In this document: piece after piece, positions 24,607-32,593 of the stretch | How positions within the stretch are numbered: position 1 is the stretch's first letter | Layout of the letters: each line of letters starts with the position of its first letter | NCBI GenBank assembly: GCA_019239425.1 | Contig: JAFAZX010000020.1 | Location: 38,178 to 102,177 of the forward strand | Length of the DNA: 64,000 bases | Origin: Acidobacteriota bacterium | GTDB taxonomy: Bacteria; Acidobacteriota; Blastocatellia; Pyrinomonadales; Pyrinomonadaceae | Reading direction: 5' to 3' | The notes under the pieces: generated by a model | Told to the model about the DNA's origin: nothing | The model's input: only the letters and a program-made list of their open reading frames with translations | The model's database searches: none | Position numbers and translations under genes: made by a program

Positions 24607-24764
24607 AGCAGTAGGCAGATGGCAGTAGGCAGTAGGCAGTTAAGACAAAAAGATGGCCTGAAAGAATTGGGGAGGCGAGCGTTGCAACTCGCCTCCCCGA
24701 AAAATTTTCGCCACTTTACCTACCCGTTAACTGCCTACTGCCATCTGCCTACTGCCTACTGTTC
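24607..24764. repeat. Word-repeat hairpin H1 with inner terminator
   Basis: The left arm (24607-24642) is tandem copies of GGCAGTA/GGCAGAT. The right arm (24727-24760) is the complementary word series, and the two can pair for over 30 bases. Inside lies a second perfect hairpin: GGGGAGGCGAG (24669-24679) with CTCGCCTCCCC (24688-24698), followed by GAAAAATTTT, a plausible terminator for the TPR gene. Confidence 0.7.
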
Positions 24765-24794
24765 CCGCGTGACAGAAATTCAACAGGGCGTTTG

Positions 24795-24823
24795 TTGACA
24801 GGGGCGGGCGGGGTTCTTAGGAT
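24795..24823 (+). promoter_or_regulatory. Predicted sigma-70 promoter of the riboswitch-terC unit
   Basis: TTGACA (24795-24800), a 17-bp spacer and TAGGAT (24818-24823). Transcription would start just before the riboswitch aptamer. Confidence 0.7.
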
Positions 24824-24834
24824 GTACAAAGTTG

Positions 24835-24990
24835 AAAGGGGAGTAGGTCGCCCGCTCTGCTTGCGGGTCTGGTGAGGCCGTCAGGACGACGCCCGCGGTC
24901 GGGCGTCCGGTTCACCGGGAAGAGTTCAGTCGGGCTCGTTGACCAAGACCTTTCGCGGCCCTGTGTGGCGCGCGGAAGGTCTTTTTCCTT
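24835..24990 (+). promoter_or_regulatory. yybP-ykoY (Mn2+) riboswitch with intrinsic terminator
   Basis: The aptamer opens AAAGGGGAGTAGGTCGCCC, contains GGTGAGG and ACCGGGAAGA, and closes with GCTCGTTGACCAAGACC. These are the conserved blocks of the yybP-ykoY motif, a manganese sensor in characterised cases. The 3' strand AAGACCTTTCGCG (24945-24957) can instead pair with CGCGGAAGGTCTT (24971-24983), followed by TTTCCTTTTT, a terminator. Metal binding would keep those bases in the aptamer and allow read-through, an ON switch. The downstream gene is TerC family, a known member of this regulon type. Confidence 0.88.
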
Positions 24991-25036
24991 TTTGCGCGCG
25001 AAGTGCTTACGCTTTCGGGCAAGAAAGGAACGGGAC

Positions 25037-26023
25037 ATGGCAGAGCTTTTCCCTCTGGCCGACTACTGGTGGTTCTACCTGGGCTTCACGGCCTTCGTGC
25101 TCTTGATGCTGGCGCTCGACCTCGGGGTCTTCCACCGGGAGGCACACGAGGTCTCGTTTAAAGAGGCGGCGACGTGGAGCGTCGTGTGGGTGGCGCTCGC
25201 CCTCGGCTTCAACTTCTTCCTCTACCAGTACGCGCTCTGGAAGTTCCCGCCGGACGTGGCGTGGCGCGTCGCGCTCGAATTCCTCACGGGCTACGTCGTC
25301 GAGAAGTCGCTCTCGGTCGACAACGTCTTCGTCTTCGTGCTGGTCTTCGGCTACTTCGCAGTCCCCGCGAAGTACCAGCACCGCGTGCTCTTCTACGGCA
25401 TCATCGGCGCGCTCGCCTTCCGCGCGGTCTTCATCGCGCTGGGGAGCGCCCTGATGCAGTACCACTGGGTCGTCATCCTCTTCGGCGCGTTCCTCATCAT
25501 TACGGGCGTCCGGATGATGTTCACGCCCGAGAAGGGGGTCGAGCCGGAGAAGAATCCTCTGATACGCCTCCTCCGCCGCCTCGTGCCGACGACGCAGGAG
25601 CTGCGCGGCCAGCGCTTCTTCGTCCGCGAGCGCGGCGTGCTCCACGCCACCCCGCTCTTCGTCGCGCTCCTCTTCCTCGAAGCGACCGACGTCATCTTCG
25701 CGGTGGACTCGGTGCCGGCCATCTTCGCCCTGACGAAGGAGCCGCTCGTCGTCTTCACTTCGAACGTCTTCGCCATCCTCGGCCTGCGCGCGATGTACTT
25801 CATGCTCGCGGGCGCGATGGACAAGTTTCACATGCTGAAGTACGGGCTGGCGGTGGTGCTCGTCTTTGTGGGGTTGAAGATGGTCTGGCTCAACGGCCTC
25901 TACGGGGGCAAGTTCCCCATCAGCATCTCGCTCGGCGTCATCGCGGGCGTCATCGCGCTCTCGGTCTTGCTCTCGCTCGCCTTCCCGAAGGCGCGCGCCG
26001 AAGTGGAGGGCCGGGCCGACTGA
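25037..26023 (+). CDS. TerC-family membrane protein, probable Mn2+ exporter
   Basis: A 328-aa integral membrane protein with about eight hydrophobic segments. TerC signature regions are EKSLSVDNVFVFVLVF and LEATDVIFAVDSVPA, whose aspartates in the membrane are thought to bind metal. The length matches the family. TerC proteins are linked to manganese efflux and metal loading of exported proteins, and originally to tellurite resistance. Here manganese is the best reading because the gene sits directly behind a yybP-ykoY riboswitch. ATG 25037 has AAAGGAA eight bases upstream. It converges on an EF-hand protein gene across a shared terminator. Confidence 0.93.
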   Translation: MAELFPLADYWWFYLGFTAFVLLMLALDLGVFHREAHEVSFKEAATWSVVWVALALGFNFFLYQYALWKFPPDVAWRVALEFLTGYVVEKSLSVDNVFVFVLVFGYFAVPAKYQHRVLFYGIIGALAFRAVFIALGSALMQYHWVVILFGAFLIITGVRMMFTPEKGVEPEKNPLIRLLRRLVPTTQELRGQRFFVRERGVLHATPLFVALLFLEATDVIFAVDSVPAIFALTKEPLVVFTSNVFAILGLRAMYFMLAGAMDKFHMLKYGLAVVLVFVGLKMVWLNGLYGGKFPISISLGVIAGVIALSVLLSLAFPKARAEVEGRAD

Positions 26024-26028
26024 AGAAC

Positions 26029-26085
26029 AGAAGGCGGAAGGCGTTCGGGGCGCTGTGAGATTCCCGACCGCCTTCCGCCCTTCTT
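26029..26085. terminator. Bidirectional terminator hairpin
   Basis: AGAAGGCGGAAGGCG and its near complement CGCCTTCCGCCCTTCT, separated by about 20 bases, end in TTCTTT. It lies between the convergent TerC and EF-hand genes. The arms use a repeated AAGGCGG word like the other hairpins in the window. Confidence 0.6.
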
Positions 26086-26095
26086 TCGAGCCGGC

Positions 26096-26995
26096 CTACT
26101 GCCCGGCGACGAGGAACACGTCCCACGCCCAGCGGCCCGCCTTCGCGCCCTTCGCATCGTCCACCTTCGCGCGGTAGCGGAAGCGGTTGCCGTAAGCGTC
26201 AGTGCGCTTCGACTCCTTGTAGTCGAGGTGGAGGCGCGAGATGTCGAGCGAAGGCAGCGTGTGCAACTCCTCGGGCTGCGACACCCCGTCGTGGTTCGCG
26301 TCCTGCCACAGCCGCAGGTAGGCGAAGACCGCGTCCCTTCCGTCGATCACGCCATCGCCGTTGCCTCCCACCGCCGCCCGGTCGAAGTAGGAGAGGGCGT
26401 TGAAGCCGTTGGCCGGGTCGGCGGTCGGCGGCTGCGGGGTGACGTTACCGAACATCTCACGGCCGCTGTCGATGGTGCCGTTGCCGTTACGGTCTAGCAC
26501 CAGCCACGCGTCGTCCGAACCCGCGGCCGTCCACGAGAGCCGCTCCCGCGCCCCGTCGGGGTTGCCGTCGAGGTCGAAGAGGACGCCGCCCGCGGTGCCG
26601 GTCAGGGAGAAGCCGTCGCCGTTTACGTCGACGAGCACGGGCGAGTAGCAGGTGTTGTCCACCAGGCCGTAGTTGTAAGGGCAGTCCGAGATGGGCACGA
26701 CCTGGCCGCAGGAGTAGGAGGCGGGCGGGTCGGGGCAGCCCCCGCCCGTACCAATCTCGGAGATGGGCGTCGGGGAGGAGGTGGGGCAGCAAGCGACACC
26801 ATAGCTCACAGAGAAGGTTGAGTTGTAGCCGGAGGGGCAGGACAGGCTGTCCGTGCTGAAACAGCCGTCAGCGAATGTCGTCCCCGTCGGGCACACCCCC
26901 GGACCGCAGTTCCACGAGCATATGGGTATGCTCGTGCCGGGGGCGGTGCCATACGCCTTCAGGCAACATGAGGCGGGCTGGGCCGGGCCGGGCCG
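26096..26995 (-). CDS. EF-hand-rich secreted protein, downstream part (out of frame with its 5' half)
   Basis: This reading frame continues the gene at 26959-28017 after a frameshift in a pentanucleotide repeat. It begins with a Cys-rich stretch ([17 protein letters not shown]) and then carries calcium-binding DxDxDG-type loops: [39 protein letters not shown] and [12 protein letters not shown]. These match the EF-hand/dockerin-like tails of secreted calcium-binding proteins. It has no credible start codon or ribosome binding site of its own, so it is expressed only if the repeat changes length or the ribosome slips. It ends at the bidirectional terminator shared with TerC. Confidence 0.75.
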   Translation of the reverse strand, partial: RPGPAQPASCCLKAYGTAPGTSIPICSWNCGPGVCPTGTTFADGCFSTDSLSCPSGYNSTFSVSYGVACCPTSSPTPISEIGTGGGCPDPPASYSCGQVVPISDCPYNYGLVDNTCYSPVLVDVNGDGFSLTGTAGGVLFDLDGNPDGARERLSWTAAGSDDAWLVLDRNGNGTIDSGREMFGNVTPQPPTADPANGFNALSYFDRAAVGGNGDGVIDGRDAVFAYLRLWQDANHDGVSQPEELHTLPSLDISRLHLDYKESKRTDAYGNRFRYRAKVDDAKGAKAGRWAWDVFLVAGQ

Positions 26996-28017
26996 GGCGG
27001 GGGCGTCGGCGTGGCCGTGGCGGGATTCTCGCACCGCCCGGGTATTGTGTCGGTATTGCAATATCCATCGGTACAAGTCGCAATACAGGTGAGATTGGGT
27101 GCCAGGTATCCACAGTTCTTTCTCCCGTCCTGATCCTCGCTAGGGCCGGAGTTGTCGAAACAAGAGACGGTGGTTACCTGCACCGGCGCGAACGAAAAAG
27201 CCGAGGTTAATCCCCTCGGCTCTGCCGCACACGGTGGAGTTTTACTCCGATTATTACTTGTGATTGCTGGCGGGGGAATGTCGTTGGTGAAAGAAGCCAA
27301 AGTCGGGAAACCGTACGCCTGAAATTGATCGGTGTAAAGGAGGTGCAGGTAAGCAACCGGCGGCTCCCGTCTCCAGAAGGAGCCGTCGGCGAAGCGGGCC
27401 TCCTGCACGCCTATCGTTATCTGGAATCGGCCGTATAGTTCGTTATCTTTCGCCAAAGGCTTGAGCAGCAGGGCGGGGTAGATCGTCGGGATTTCTATTG
27501 TGCGTGTGTCGTTCGCCTCGACCCAGGTGTTGACGACCTGCGTGGTGCCTTCCGACAGGACCTTGGTCGGGTCTTCCACGCTGATAACCTCCCACCGGAG
27601 TTGCACCGAGTTGACGATTTTAGAAGCTCTATTTTTAATAGTCACCCTTTTAATTTTCGTAACCCCTAAGTGCTTCCCTCCGCCGGACAACGATTGAATG
27701 CCGCCGATGGCTACCGGAATCAAGGGGTCTTCGAACTGGCTCATATCGAGCAGCGTCGCGAATGTCCATTTCCCCCGCGGCTTTTCCCCTTTCACCTTCA
27801 GGTCGTCGTCATTAAACTCTCTCTGTATGTCCTCGCCGGTCGGGCCAGGCATAGCATTAGGGAGTTGGATGTTGTTTCCGGCCGCGCCCCCGTTGGCGGA
27901 TGACTGCGTCGTACTGGCTGCGAATCCGCACAGGACGACACCCGCGAGTAAGAAGAAGAACGTAAAGAGGAAAGCATTATGGCGGCCGAAAATCGGGCGG
28001 AAGTCGTGAGTATTCAT
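26959..28017 (-). CDS. Secreted protein, upstream part of split EF-hand gene
   Basis: A 352-aa open frame with a signal/anchor segment ([21 protein letters not shown], about residues 14-34) and a beta-rich domain of about 240 residues that I do not recognise. It ends in a Cys-rich tail and a Thr/Pro linker ([11 protein letters not shown]), and terminates 17-20 bp beyond the GGGCC repeat. The start ATG 28017 has AGGAGAG seven bases upstream. In the present sequence the protein lacks the calcium-binding half; joined to the downstream frame it would be about 650 aa. A poly-C tract lies in its predicted promoter. Base composition is lower in GC than the neighbours. Confidence 0.75.
   Translation of the reverse strand: MNTHDFRPIFGRHNAFLFTFFFLLAGVVLCGFAASTTQSSANGGAAGNNIQLPNAMPGPTGEDIQREFNDDDLKVKGEKPRGKWTFATLLDMSQFEDPLIPVAIGGIQSLSGGGKHLGVTKIKRVTIKNRASKIVNSVQLRWEVISVEDPTKVLSEGTTQVVNTWVEANDTRTIEIPTIYPALLLKPLAKDNELYGRFQITIGVQEARFADGSFWRREPPVAYLHLLYTDQFQAYGFPTLASFTNDIPPPAITSNNRSKTPPCAAEPRGLTSAFSFAPVQVTTVSCFDNSGPSEDQDGRKNCGYLAPNLTCIATCTDGYCNTDTIPGRCENPATATPTPPPGPARPSPPHVA
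26976..27000. repeat. Pentanucleotide repeat at the frameshift
   Basis: On the plus strand there are three exact GGGCC units flanked by GGGCT and GGGCG, five consecutive units in all. Loss of one unit joins the two frames of the EF-hand protein exactly ([12 protein letters not shown]), so the tract can act as an on/off switch. Confidence 0.8.
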
Positions 28018-28138
28018 ATCGTCTCTCCTGTCAGATGCGGACGTGGGTACCGGGATGCGAGGCCGGACGGGAGACTGTACCTAACCGTGAGAGGTTACCG
28101 CGCCGGGGGCGTCAACAGGTTTTCGACGGCGCGCAGAA

Positions 28139-28168
28139 CTTGTACTCCCATTCCGGGGGGGGGGTCAA
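28139..28168 (-). promoter_or_regulatory. Predicted promoter with a 10-bp poly-C spacer tract
   Basis: On the minus strand TTGACC (28168-28163) and TACAAG (28144-28139) are 18 bp apart. A run of ten C (28164-28155) begins inside the -35 box and fills half of the spacer. Slippage would change the -35/-10 distance and so promoter strength, as known for some Neisseria surface genes. Confidence 0.45.
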
Positions 28169-28311
28169 CGTAATTCTCGATCTACCCCGCGCAGAAACAT
28201 CAGACTTGCGCCCCTCGTGTCATCGAGGATTGGGAAGCCACAAAACAGGGCGGGGACGAAAGGCGGCCTGCCTCACGTCCCCTTAAACTTCCGCCTGAGA
28301 ATCGGGCGTCT

Positions 28312-29730
28312 CTACTGCCGCTTGGTCAGGTTGTAGTCGCGCAGGCGGCGGTAAAGAGTCGAGGGCGAGATGCCGAGTATCTCGGCGGTCTTGCCGCGGT
28401 GCCAGCCGGTCTGCTCCAGGGCGGCGAGTATCTGCTGGCGCTCGACCTCGCGCAGGGGCGGCGGGACGGCCGCGGCGGCGGCGCCCTGCGCCGTGTCGCC
28501 GCCGGGCGCGACACCTCCGCCGGGCGCGACGACGGAGCGGAACGAGAGCGCAGGGCTCACAATCTCGGGCGGGAGTTCGCTGGTCGTGATGCGGCCGTCG
28601 TTGGCGAGCAGGACGGCGCGCTCCAGGGTGTTGCGGAGCTGCCGGACGTTGCCGGGCCAGTTGTAAGTCTTGAGCGCCGCGAGCACGTCCGGGGTCAGCT
28701 CGGGCGCGTGCTGGCCCGCGAGCCGCGCCAGCAGGTGGCGCGCGATGGGTTCGATGTCTTCGGGGCGCTCGCGCAGGGGCGGCAGGTTTATCTGGAAGCT
28801 GTTGATGCGGTAGAGCAGGTCTGCGCGGAAGCGCCCGTCGGAGGTGACTTCGGTGATGTCGCGGTTGGTGGCGGCGACGATGCGGACGTTGACCTGCACC
28901 TTGCGCACGGCGCCGACGCGGAAGAAGGAGTTCGTCTCAATCGCCCGCAGCAGCTTCGACTGCAGGGGCGGCGGCAGCTCCGTCACCTCGTCCAGGAAGA
29001 TGGTGCCGTTGTCGGCCAGCTCCCACAGGCCGAGCTTGCGCCCCTTCGCGCCCGAGAAGGCGCCGGCCTCGTAGCCGAACAGCTCCGACTCCAGCAGCGA
29101 TTCCTGGAACGCCGCGCAGTTCAAATCGATGAAAGAGCCTTCGCCGCGCTGACTCAGGCGGTGGATGGCGTTGGCGACCAGCTCCTTGCCCGTGCCCGAC
29201 TCGCCCGTAATCAAAACGGACGCGTCCGAAGGCGCGACGCGTTCGACCAGCCGCAACACCTCTTTCATCGCGTCGGAGACGAAGACGATCTCGGGCGTCG
29301 TCGTCTGCCGCTCGACGAGCGTGCGCAGGCGCGCGTTGTCGACCCGGAGTCTTCTCTTCTCCGCGGCCTGCTTGACGAGCACGTCCAGCTCGGCAATTCG
29401 ATAAGGTTTGGAGAGGTAGTCGTAGGCGCCGAGCTTCATCGCCTCGATGGCCGACTCGACCGTGGCGTGGCCCGTGAGCATGATGACCTCGGGCGGGTTC
29501 GGCCGCTGGTGGACGCGGCGCAGAAGCTCCATGCCGTCCATGTTCGGCATCGAGATGTCGGAGAGCAGCACGTCCACGTTGCTCTCTTCGAGGAGCTTCA
29601 GGGCGGCCTCGCCGTCGGGCGCGACCCTCACGTCGTGGCCCATGCGCTGGAGTTCTTTTTGCAGGACGAGGCGGAGGTTCGCCTCGTCTTCGGCGACGAG
29701 TATGCGCGCGGGTTGTCGGTTTTCACTCAA
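28312..29730 (-). CDS. NtrC-family sigma-54-dependent response regulator
   Basis: A 472-aa protein: receiver domain (about 10-125, phospho-acceptor in VDVLLSDISMPNMDG), sigma-54 AAA+ domain (about 150-380, Walker A GESGTGKE, Walker B region GTIFLDEVTELP), and a Fis-type helix-turn-helix at the C-terminus (GKTAEILGISPSTLYRRL). The sigma-54 contact loop reads GAFSGA rather than the usual GAFTGA, a conservative Thr-to-Ser change. Its start overlaps the kinase stop by 4 bp (ATGA), so the two form one operon. The target genes are unknown; the divergent micropeptide genes beyond the kinase are candidates. Confidence 0.93.
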   Translation of the reverse strand: MSENRQPARILVAEDEANLRLVLQKELQRMGHDVRVAPDGEAALKLLEESNVDVLLSDISMPNMDGMELLRRVHQRPNPPEVIMLTGHATVESAIEAMKLGAYDYLSKPYRIAELDVLVKQAAEKRRLRVDNARLRTLVERQTTTPEIVFVSDAMKEVLRLVERVAPSDASVLITGESGTGKELVANAIHRLSQRGEGSFIDLNCAAFQESLLESELFGYEAGAFSGAKGRKLGLWELADNGTIFLDEVTELPPPLQSKLLRAIETNSFFRVGAVRKVQVNVRIVAATNRDITEVTSDGRFRADLLYRINSFQINLPPLRERPEDIEPIARHLLARLAGQHAPELTPDVLAALKTYNWPGNVRQLRNTLERAVLLANDGRITTSELPPEIVSPALSFRSVVAPGGGVAPGGDTAQGAAAAAVPPPLREVERQQILAALEQTGWHRGKTAEILGISPSTLYRRLRDYNLTKRQ

Positions 29731-31823
29731 CTGGGCAGGTCTCCGTCCGGATTTTTAGTCGCGGGGAGCAGAATGCGGAACGTGCTGCCGCGACCCACGG
29801 CCGACTCCACGCCGATGCGACCGCCGTGCTCGGTAACAATACCATAACAGACGGCGAGTCCTAACCCTGTGCCGCGCCCGACCTCCTTCGTCGTGAAGAA
29901 CGGGTCGAAAATCCGCTCGCGAATCTCGGCGGGGATGCCCTGCCCCGTGTCGCTCACCTCGACGACGACGGCCTCGCTCTCCTCGTCGCCCTCGACGAGC
30001 GTCCGCATCGTGAGCGTGCCGCCGCGCGACATCGCGTCGATGGCGTTCTCGGCGAGGATGATGACGGCCTGCTGCAACTGCCCCATGTCGCCCGAGACGA
30101 GCGGAAGCTCGTTCGAGAGCTCGACCTCGATCTTGATCGACGCGCCGCGCTTCTGGTGCGCGAGCAGGCGCGCGGCCGACTCGACGACTTCCGACAGGTT
30201 GACCGGCGCGGGCTCGACCGCACGCGCGCGGCTGAAGTCGAGCAGGCCGTTCGTGATCTGCTTGCAGCGGAACGCCTCGCCGCGGATGAGCTGGAGGTAC
30301 TCGCGCAGGTCTTCCACGTCCGGCCCCTCGCCGTAGACGCCCTCTTCGACGCGCGACTCAAGCGCCTCGGCGCAGGCCGAGATGGTCGCGAGCGGGTTGT
30401 TGATCTCGTGCACGACGCCCGCGGCCAGGCGGCCCACGGCCGCGAGGCGCTCGGTGCGCGCGACGGCCCGGTTCGCCTGCACGCGCGCCGTGATGTCTTC
30501 GCCCACGGTGATGACGTGCGAGACCTCTTTGCCCTCGATGCGCATCGGGACTTTGCTAACGAGCCAATGGCGCGTCGAGCCGTCGCGCGCGCGCGACTCC
30601 TGCTCGATGCGCTGGATGTCGCCGGTGCGGAAGGCCGAGTTGAACTCGCGCTCCATCTGCTCGCGCGGCTGGCGCTTGAGGACTTCGAAGATGTTGCGGC
30701 CCAAAACGTCGCGGCGCGGGATGCCCTGCCCGCCCAACTCCCGGTTGCGGTTCCACGCGACGACGCGGTAGTCGCGGTCGATGGCGTAGAGCGAGACCGG
30801 CAGGCTGTCGATGATGGCCTCGGTGAAGCGGCGCTGGCTCTCGGCCTCGGCCGTGCGCCGCTCGACCTCGCGCGCGAGATGCACGGAAGCAGAGCGCGCG
30901 GCCTCGTACAGCGTCGAGATGCGCGCGGCCAGAGCGGCCTGCTGCGCGGCGGCTTCGACCAGGCGCTCTTCGGTCTCGCCGCAGGCGGCGCGGCGGTCGT
31001 ATGCGACGACGAGCGCGCCGAGCGCGCGCCCCTCGAACCGGAGCGGCGAGGCGAACTCGACCAGGTGCATCTCGTCTTTGAGGAAGAACTGCGCGGAATC
31101 TTCAATCCGCTTCGAGGCGGACGGCGAGGTCGCGAGCCAGGCGCGCAGGCGCTCCAGGTGGAAGAGAGAGGCGTCTTCCTCCGCACTCCCCTCGCGGTCG
31201 AAGACGCAGACGTTCACGCCCTCCTGCCCCGCCTGACCCGCGCGCGGCTTCCCGCCCACGTCACGGATGAGCACGGCCGCCGAGAGCGCCGTGTCCGCGC
31301 CCTCGAAGGTCGCGCCCGCGACGCGGCGGACGACCTCGGCGGGACTGAGGGCGTGGAGCAGCCCGCGCCCGAGGTCTGCGATGAAGGAGAGCTCGCGGTT
31401 GCTGCCGCGCAGGAGGCGCTCGCGCTCGGCCGATTGCAGGTGCGCGCCGACGCGCGTGAGCAGCTCGCGCGCGGTCGGGCCTTTGACGACGAAGTCGTCG
31501 GCGCCCGCGGCGAACGCCTCGACCTTGTACTCCTCGCGGTCGTGTGAGGAGAGGATGATGATGGGGAGCCTTCGGGTCGCGGCCTGCGCGCGCAGCAGGC
31601 GGCAGAGCGCGAGGCCGCTCACGCCGGGCAGCTCCACGTCGAGGACGACGAGGTCGCAGCCCTCCCGGTGCAGCTCGCGCAGGGCCTCGGCCGCGTCGCC
31701 GCAGGCGAGCACGCGGTGGCCCTCCGACTCGAAGGCGCGGCGCAGCCCCGCGCGCACGCGCTCGTCGTCCTCGACCACGAGCACCGTCGCGGCCTTCTCC
31801 GAAACGTGGGAAGAGACTGTCAT
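29727..31823 (-). CDS. Hybrid histidine kinase: receiver, GAF-like, PAS, HisKA, HATPase
   Basis: A 698-aa soluble kinase partner of the NtrC-type regulator. An N-terminal receiver domain (about 10-130, VLVVEDDERV, LVVLDVELPGVSG) is followed by a GAF-like region (about 150-330) and a PAS domain (about 360-475, LPVSLYAIDRDYRVVAWN). The phospho-acceptor histidine is in VVHEINNPLATI, and the ATPase boxes are ENAIDAM, DTGQGIP and GTGLGLAVCYGI. No transmembrane helix is seen, so it senses a cytoplasmic signal. ATG 31823 has AAGGATAA upstream; the open frame extends 69 codons further but with non-coding character. Confidence 0.9.
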   Translation of the reverse strand: MTVSSHVSEKAATVLVVEDDERVRAGLRRAFESEGHRVLACGDAAEALRELHREGCDLVVLDVELPGVSGLALCRLLRAQAATRRLPIIILSSHDREEYKVEAFAAGADDFVVKGPTARELLTRVGAHLQSAERERLLRGSNRELSFIADLGRGLLHALSPAEVVRRVAGATFEGADTALSAAVLIRDVGGKPRAGQAGQEGVNVCVFDREGSAEEDASLFHLERLRAWLATSPSASKRIEDSAQFFLKDEMHLVEFASPLRFEGRALGALVVAYDRRAACGETEERLVEAAAQQAALAARISTLYEAARSASVHLAREVERRTAEAESQRRFTEAIIDSLPVSLYAIDRDYRVVAWNRNRELGGQGIPRRDVLGRNIFEVLKRQPREQMEREFNSAFRTGDIQRIEQESRARDGSTRHWLVSKVPMRIEGKEVSHVITVGEDITARVQANRAVARTERLAAVGRLAAGVVHEINNPLATISACAEALESRVEEGVYGEGPDVEDLREYLQLIRGEAFRCKQITNGLLDFSRARAVEPAPVNLSEVVESAARLLAHQKRGASIKIEVELSNELPLVSGDMGQLQQAVIILAENAIDAMSRGGTLTMRTLVEGDEESEAVVVEVSDTGQGIPAEIRERIFDPFFTTKEVGRGTGLGLAVCYGIVTEHGGRIGVESAVGRGSTFRILLPATKNPDGDLPS

Positions 31824-31976
31824 TATCCTTGCTTCGCTTAAACCTTGGGCGGGGTCGGGGCGTACGTCCCGCCCTCGTGTGGAGCAGCCGAGGGTTTCAA
31901 ACGGGGCACAGGGGCGCGTCGCCGGGGCGACCCTGCTTCGATTGAAAACGACCGGGCGGGGGAAAGTCAAGACAAA

Positions 31977-32054
31977 GAAATGATGAATGACGAGTGGTGA
32001 GTGATGAACGAGGGGCGGCGGGTCTTTCATTCATCACTCACCACTCATCATTTC
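31977..32054. repeat. Word-repeat hairpin H3
   Basis: GAAATGATGAATGACGAGTG and following bases (31977-32008) pair with the complementary series ending CCACTCATCATTTC (32026-32054). Both arms are built from TGATGA/GTGGTGAG words. It lies in the divergent region between the kinase and the micropeptides. Confidence 0.65.
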
Positions 32055-32305
32055 GACAACGTTTCCGACTCCGCCGCTTCCCTCACAGCTCCCTCCCCAT
32101 AACACTCGAAACGAGTGCCATCCAGTCCAATAGTTTGAACGACGCACGAGATGCTGTACGGAGAATTTTTGTCTCCGAAGCGAAGGCATCTTGCCGCGCG
32201 TTCGGGCCATCACAAGGCACACCTCGCCTTCGTTGACCTGCATGCCCACCGACAATTCAAGACCCGGGGCGGTTCCCGCCCTCACTCGAAAAGGAGTCGA
32301 GTCAG
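32055..32305. other. Leader region upstream of micropeptide genes
   Basis: No gene was found. The region presumably holds the promoter of the tandem micropeptides and part of the kinase promoter, but no clear -35/-10 pair or sigma-54 (GG-N10-GC) box could be assigned with confidence. Confidence 0.3.
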
Positions 32306-32377
32306 ATGAAGATCAAGTCGAACGTCAAGGCCGGTTCGTACAGGGTTCTAGCCAGCACGGGCGGCTTCGAGGAGTAG
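32306..32377 (+). CDS. Tandem micropeptide 1 (23 aa), possible RiPP precursor or signal
   Basis: The ORF encodes 23 residues: an N-terminal basic segment with KSNVKAGSYRVL, then ASTGGFEE and a stop. AAGGAG lies nine bases before the ATG, a near-ideal ribosome binding site. The paralogous ORF 45 bp downstream keeps the first 15 residues nearly unchanged (KIK becomes KVK) and retains GGF plus an acidic end. Conservation of peptide, spacing and Shine-Dalgarno in tandem argues for translation. No export signal and no modification enzyme are adjacent. Function unknown: a precursor of a modified peptide, a signal peptide or a leader are all possible. Confidence 0.6.
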   Translation: MKIKSNVKAGSYRVLASTGGFEE

Positions 32378-32422
32378 CCCGCAAACACGCTCTTCCATCT
32401 CATTGGACAAGGAGACGAAACG

Positions 32423-32500
32423 ATGAAGGTTAAGAGTAACGTCAAGGCGGGTTCGTACAGAGTCCTCGGCACCAAGGGCGGCTTCGACGAGGAGCCGTAG
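32423..32500 (+). CDS. Tandem micropeptide 2 (25 aa), paralog of micropeptide 1
   Basis: The ORF encodes 25 residues: KSNVKAGSYRVL in the N-terminal half, then GTKGGFDEEP and a stop. AAGGAG is eight bases upstream of the ATG. Compared with the first copy the DNA differs at many third-codon positions (for example AAGTCGAACGTC versus AAGAGTAACGTC) while the peptide is kept, which is the pattern of purifying selection on protein. The C-terminal third varies. A perfect 38-bp inverted repeat begins six bases after the stop and would end the transcript. Confidence 0.62.
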   Translation: MKVKSNVKAGSYRVLGTKGGFDEEP

Positions 32501-32506
32501 CCGAGT

Positions 32507-32590
32507 AGGATTTCACCACGGAGACACAGAGGCACGGCTTGAAGACTAATTGCTTCAAGCCGTGCCTCTGTGTCTCCGTGGTGAAATCCT
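32507..32590. repeat. Perfect 38-bp inverted repeat, terminator-like
   Basis: The left arm 32507-32544 and right arm 32553-32590 are exact reverse complements around the loop ACTAATTG. The core words are CACGGAGACACAGAGGCACGG. It lies between the micropeptides and the convergent GGDEF gene, ending 3 bp from that gene's stop. A diverged relative is at 35624-35698. Confidence 0.85.
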
Positions 32591-32593
32591 GCT

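Noticed and set aside
24835..24990. Upstream frame of TerC considered as an N-terminal extension
   Set aside because: The region is explained by the riboswitch and terminator; TerC homologs start at the ATG with the ribosome binding site.
28399..29847. 482-aa rightward open frame
   Set aside because: Antisense to the NtrC-type regulator and kinase end; no domain or ribosome binding site.
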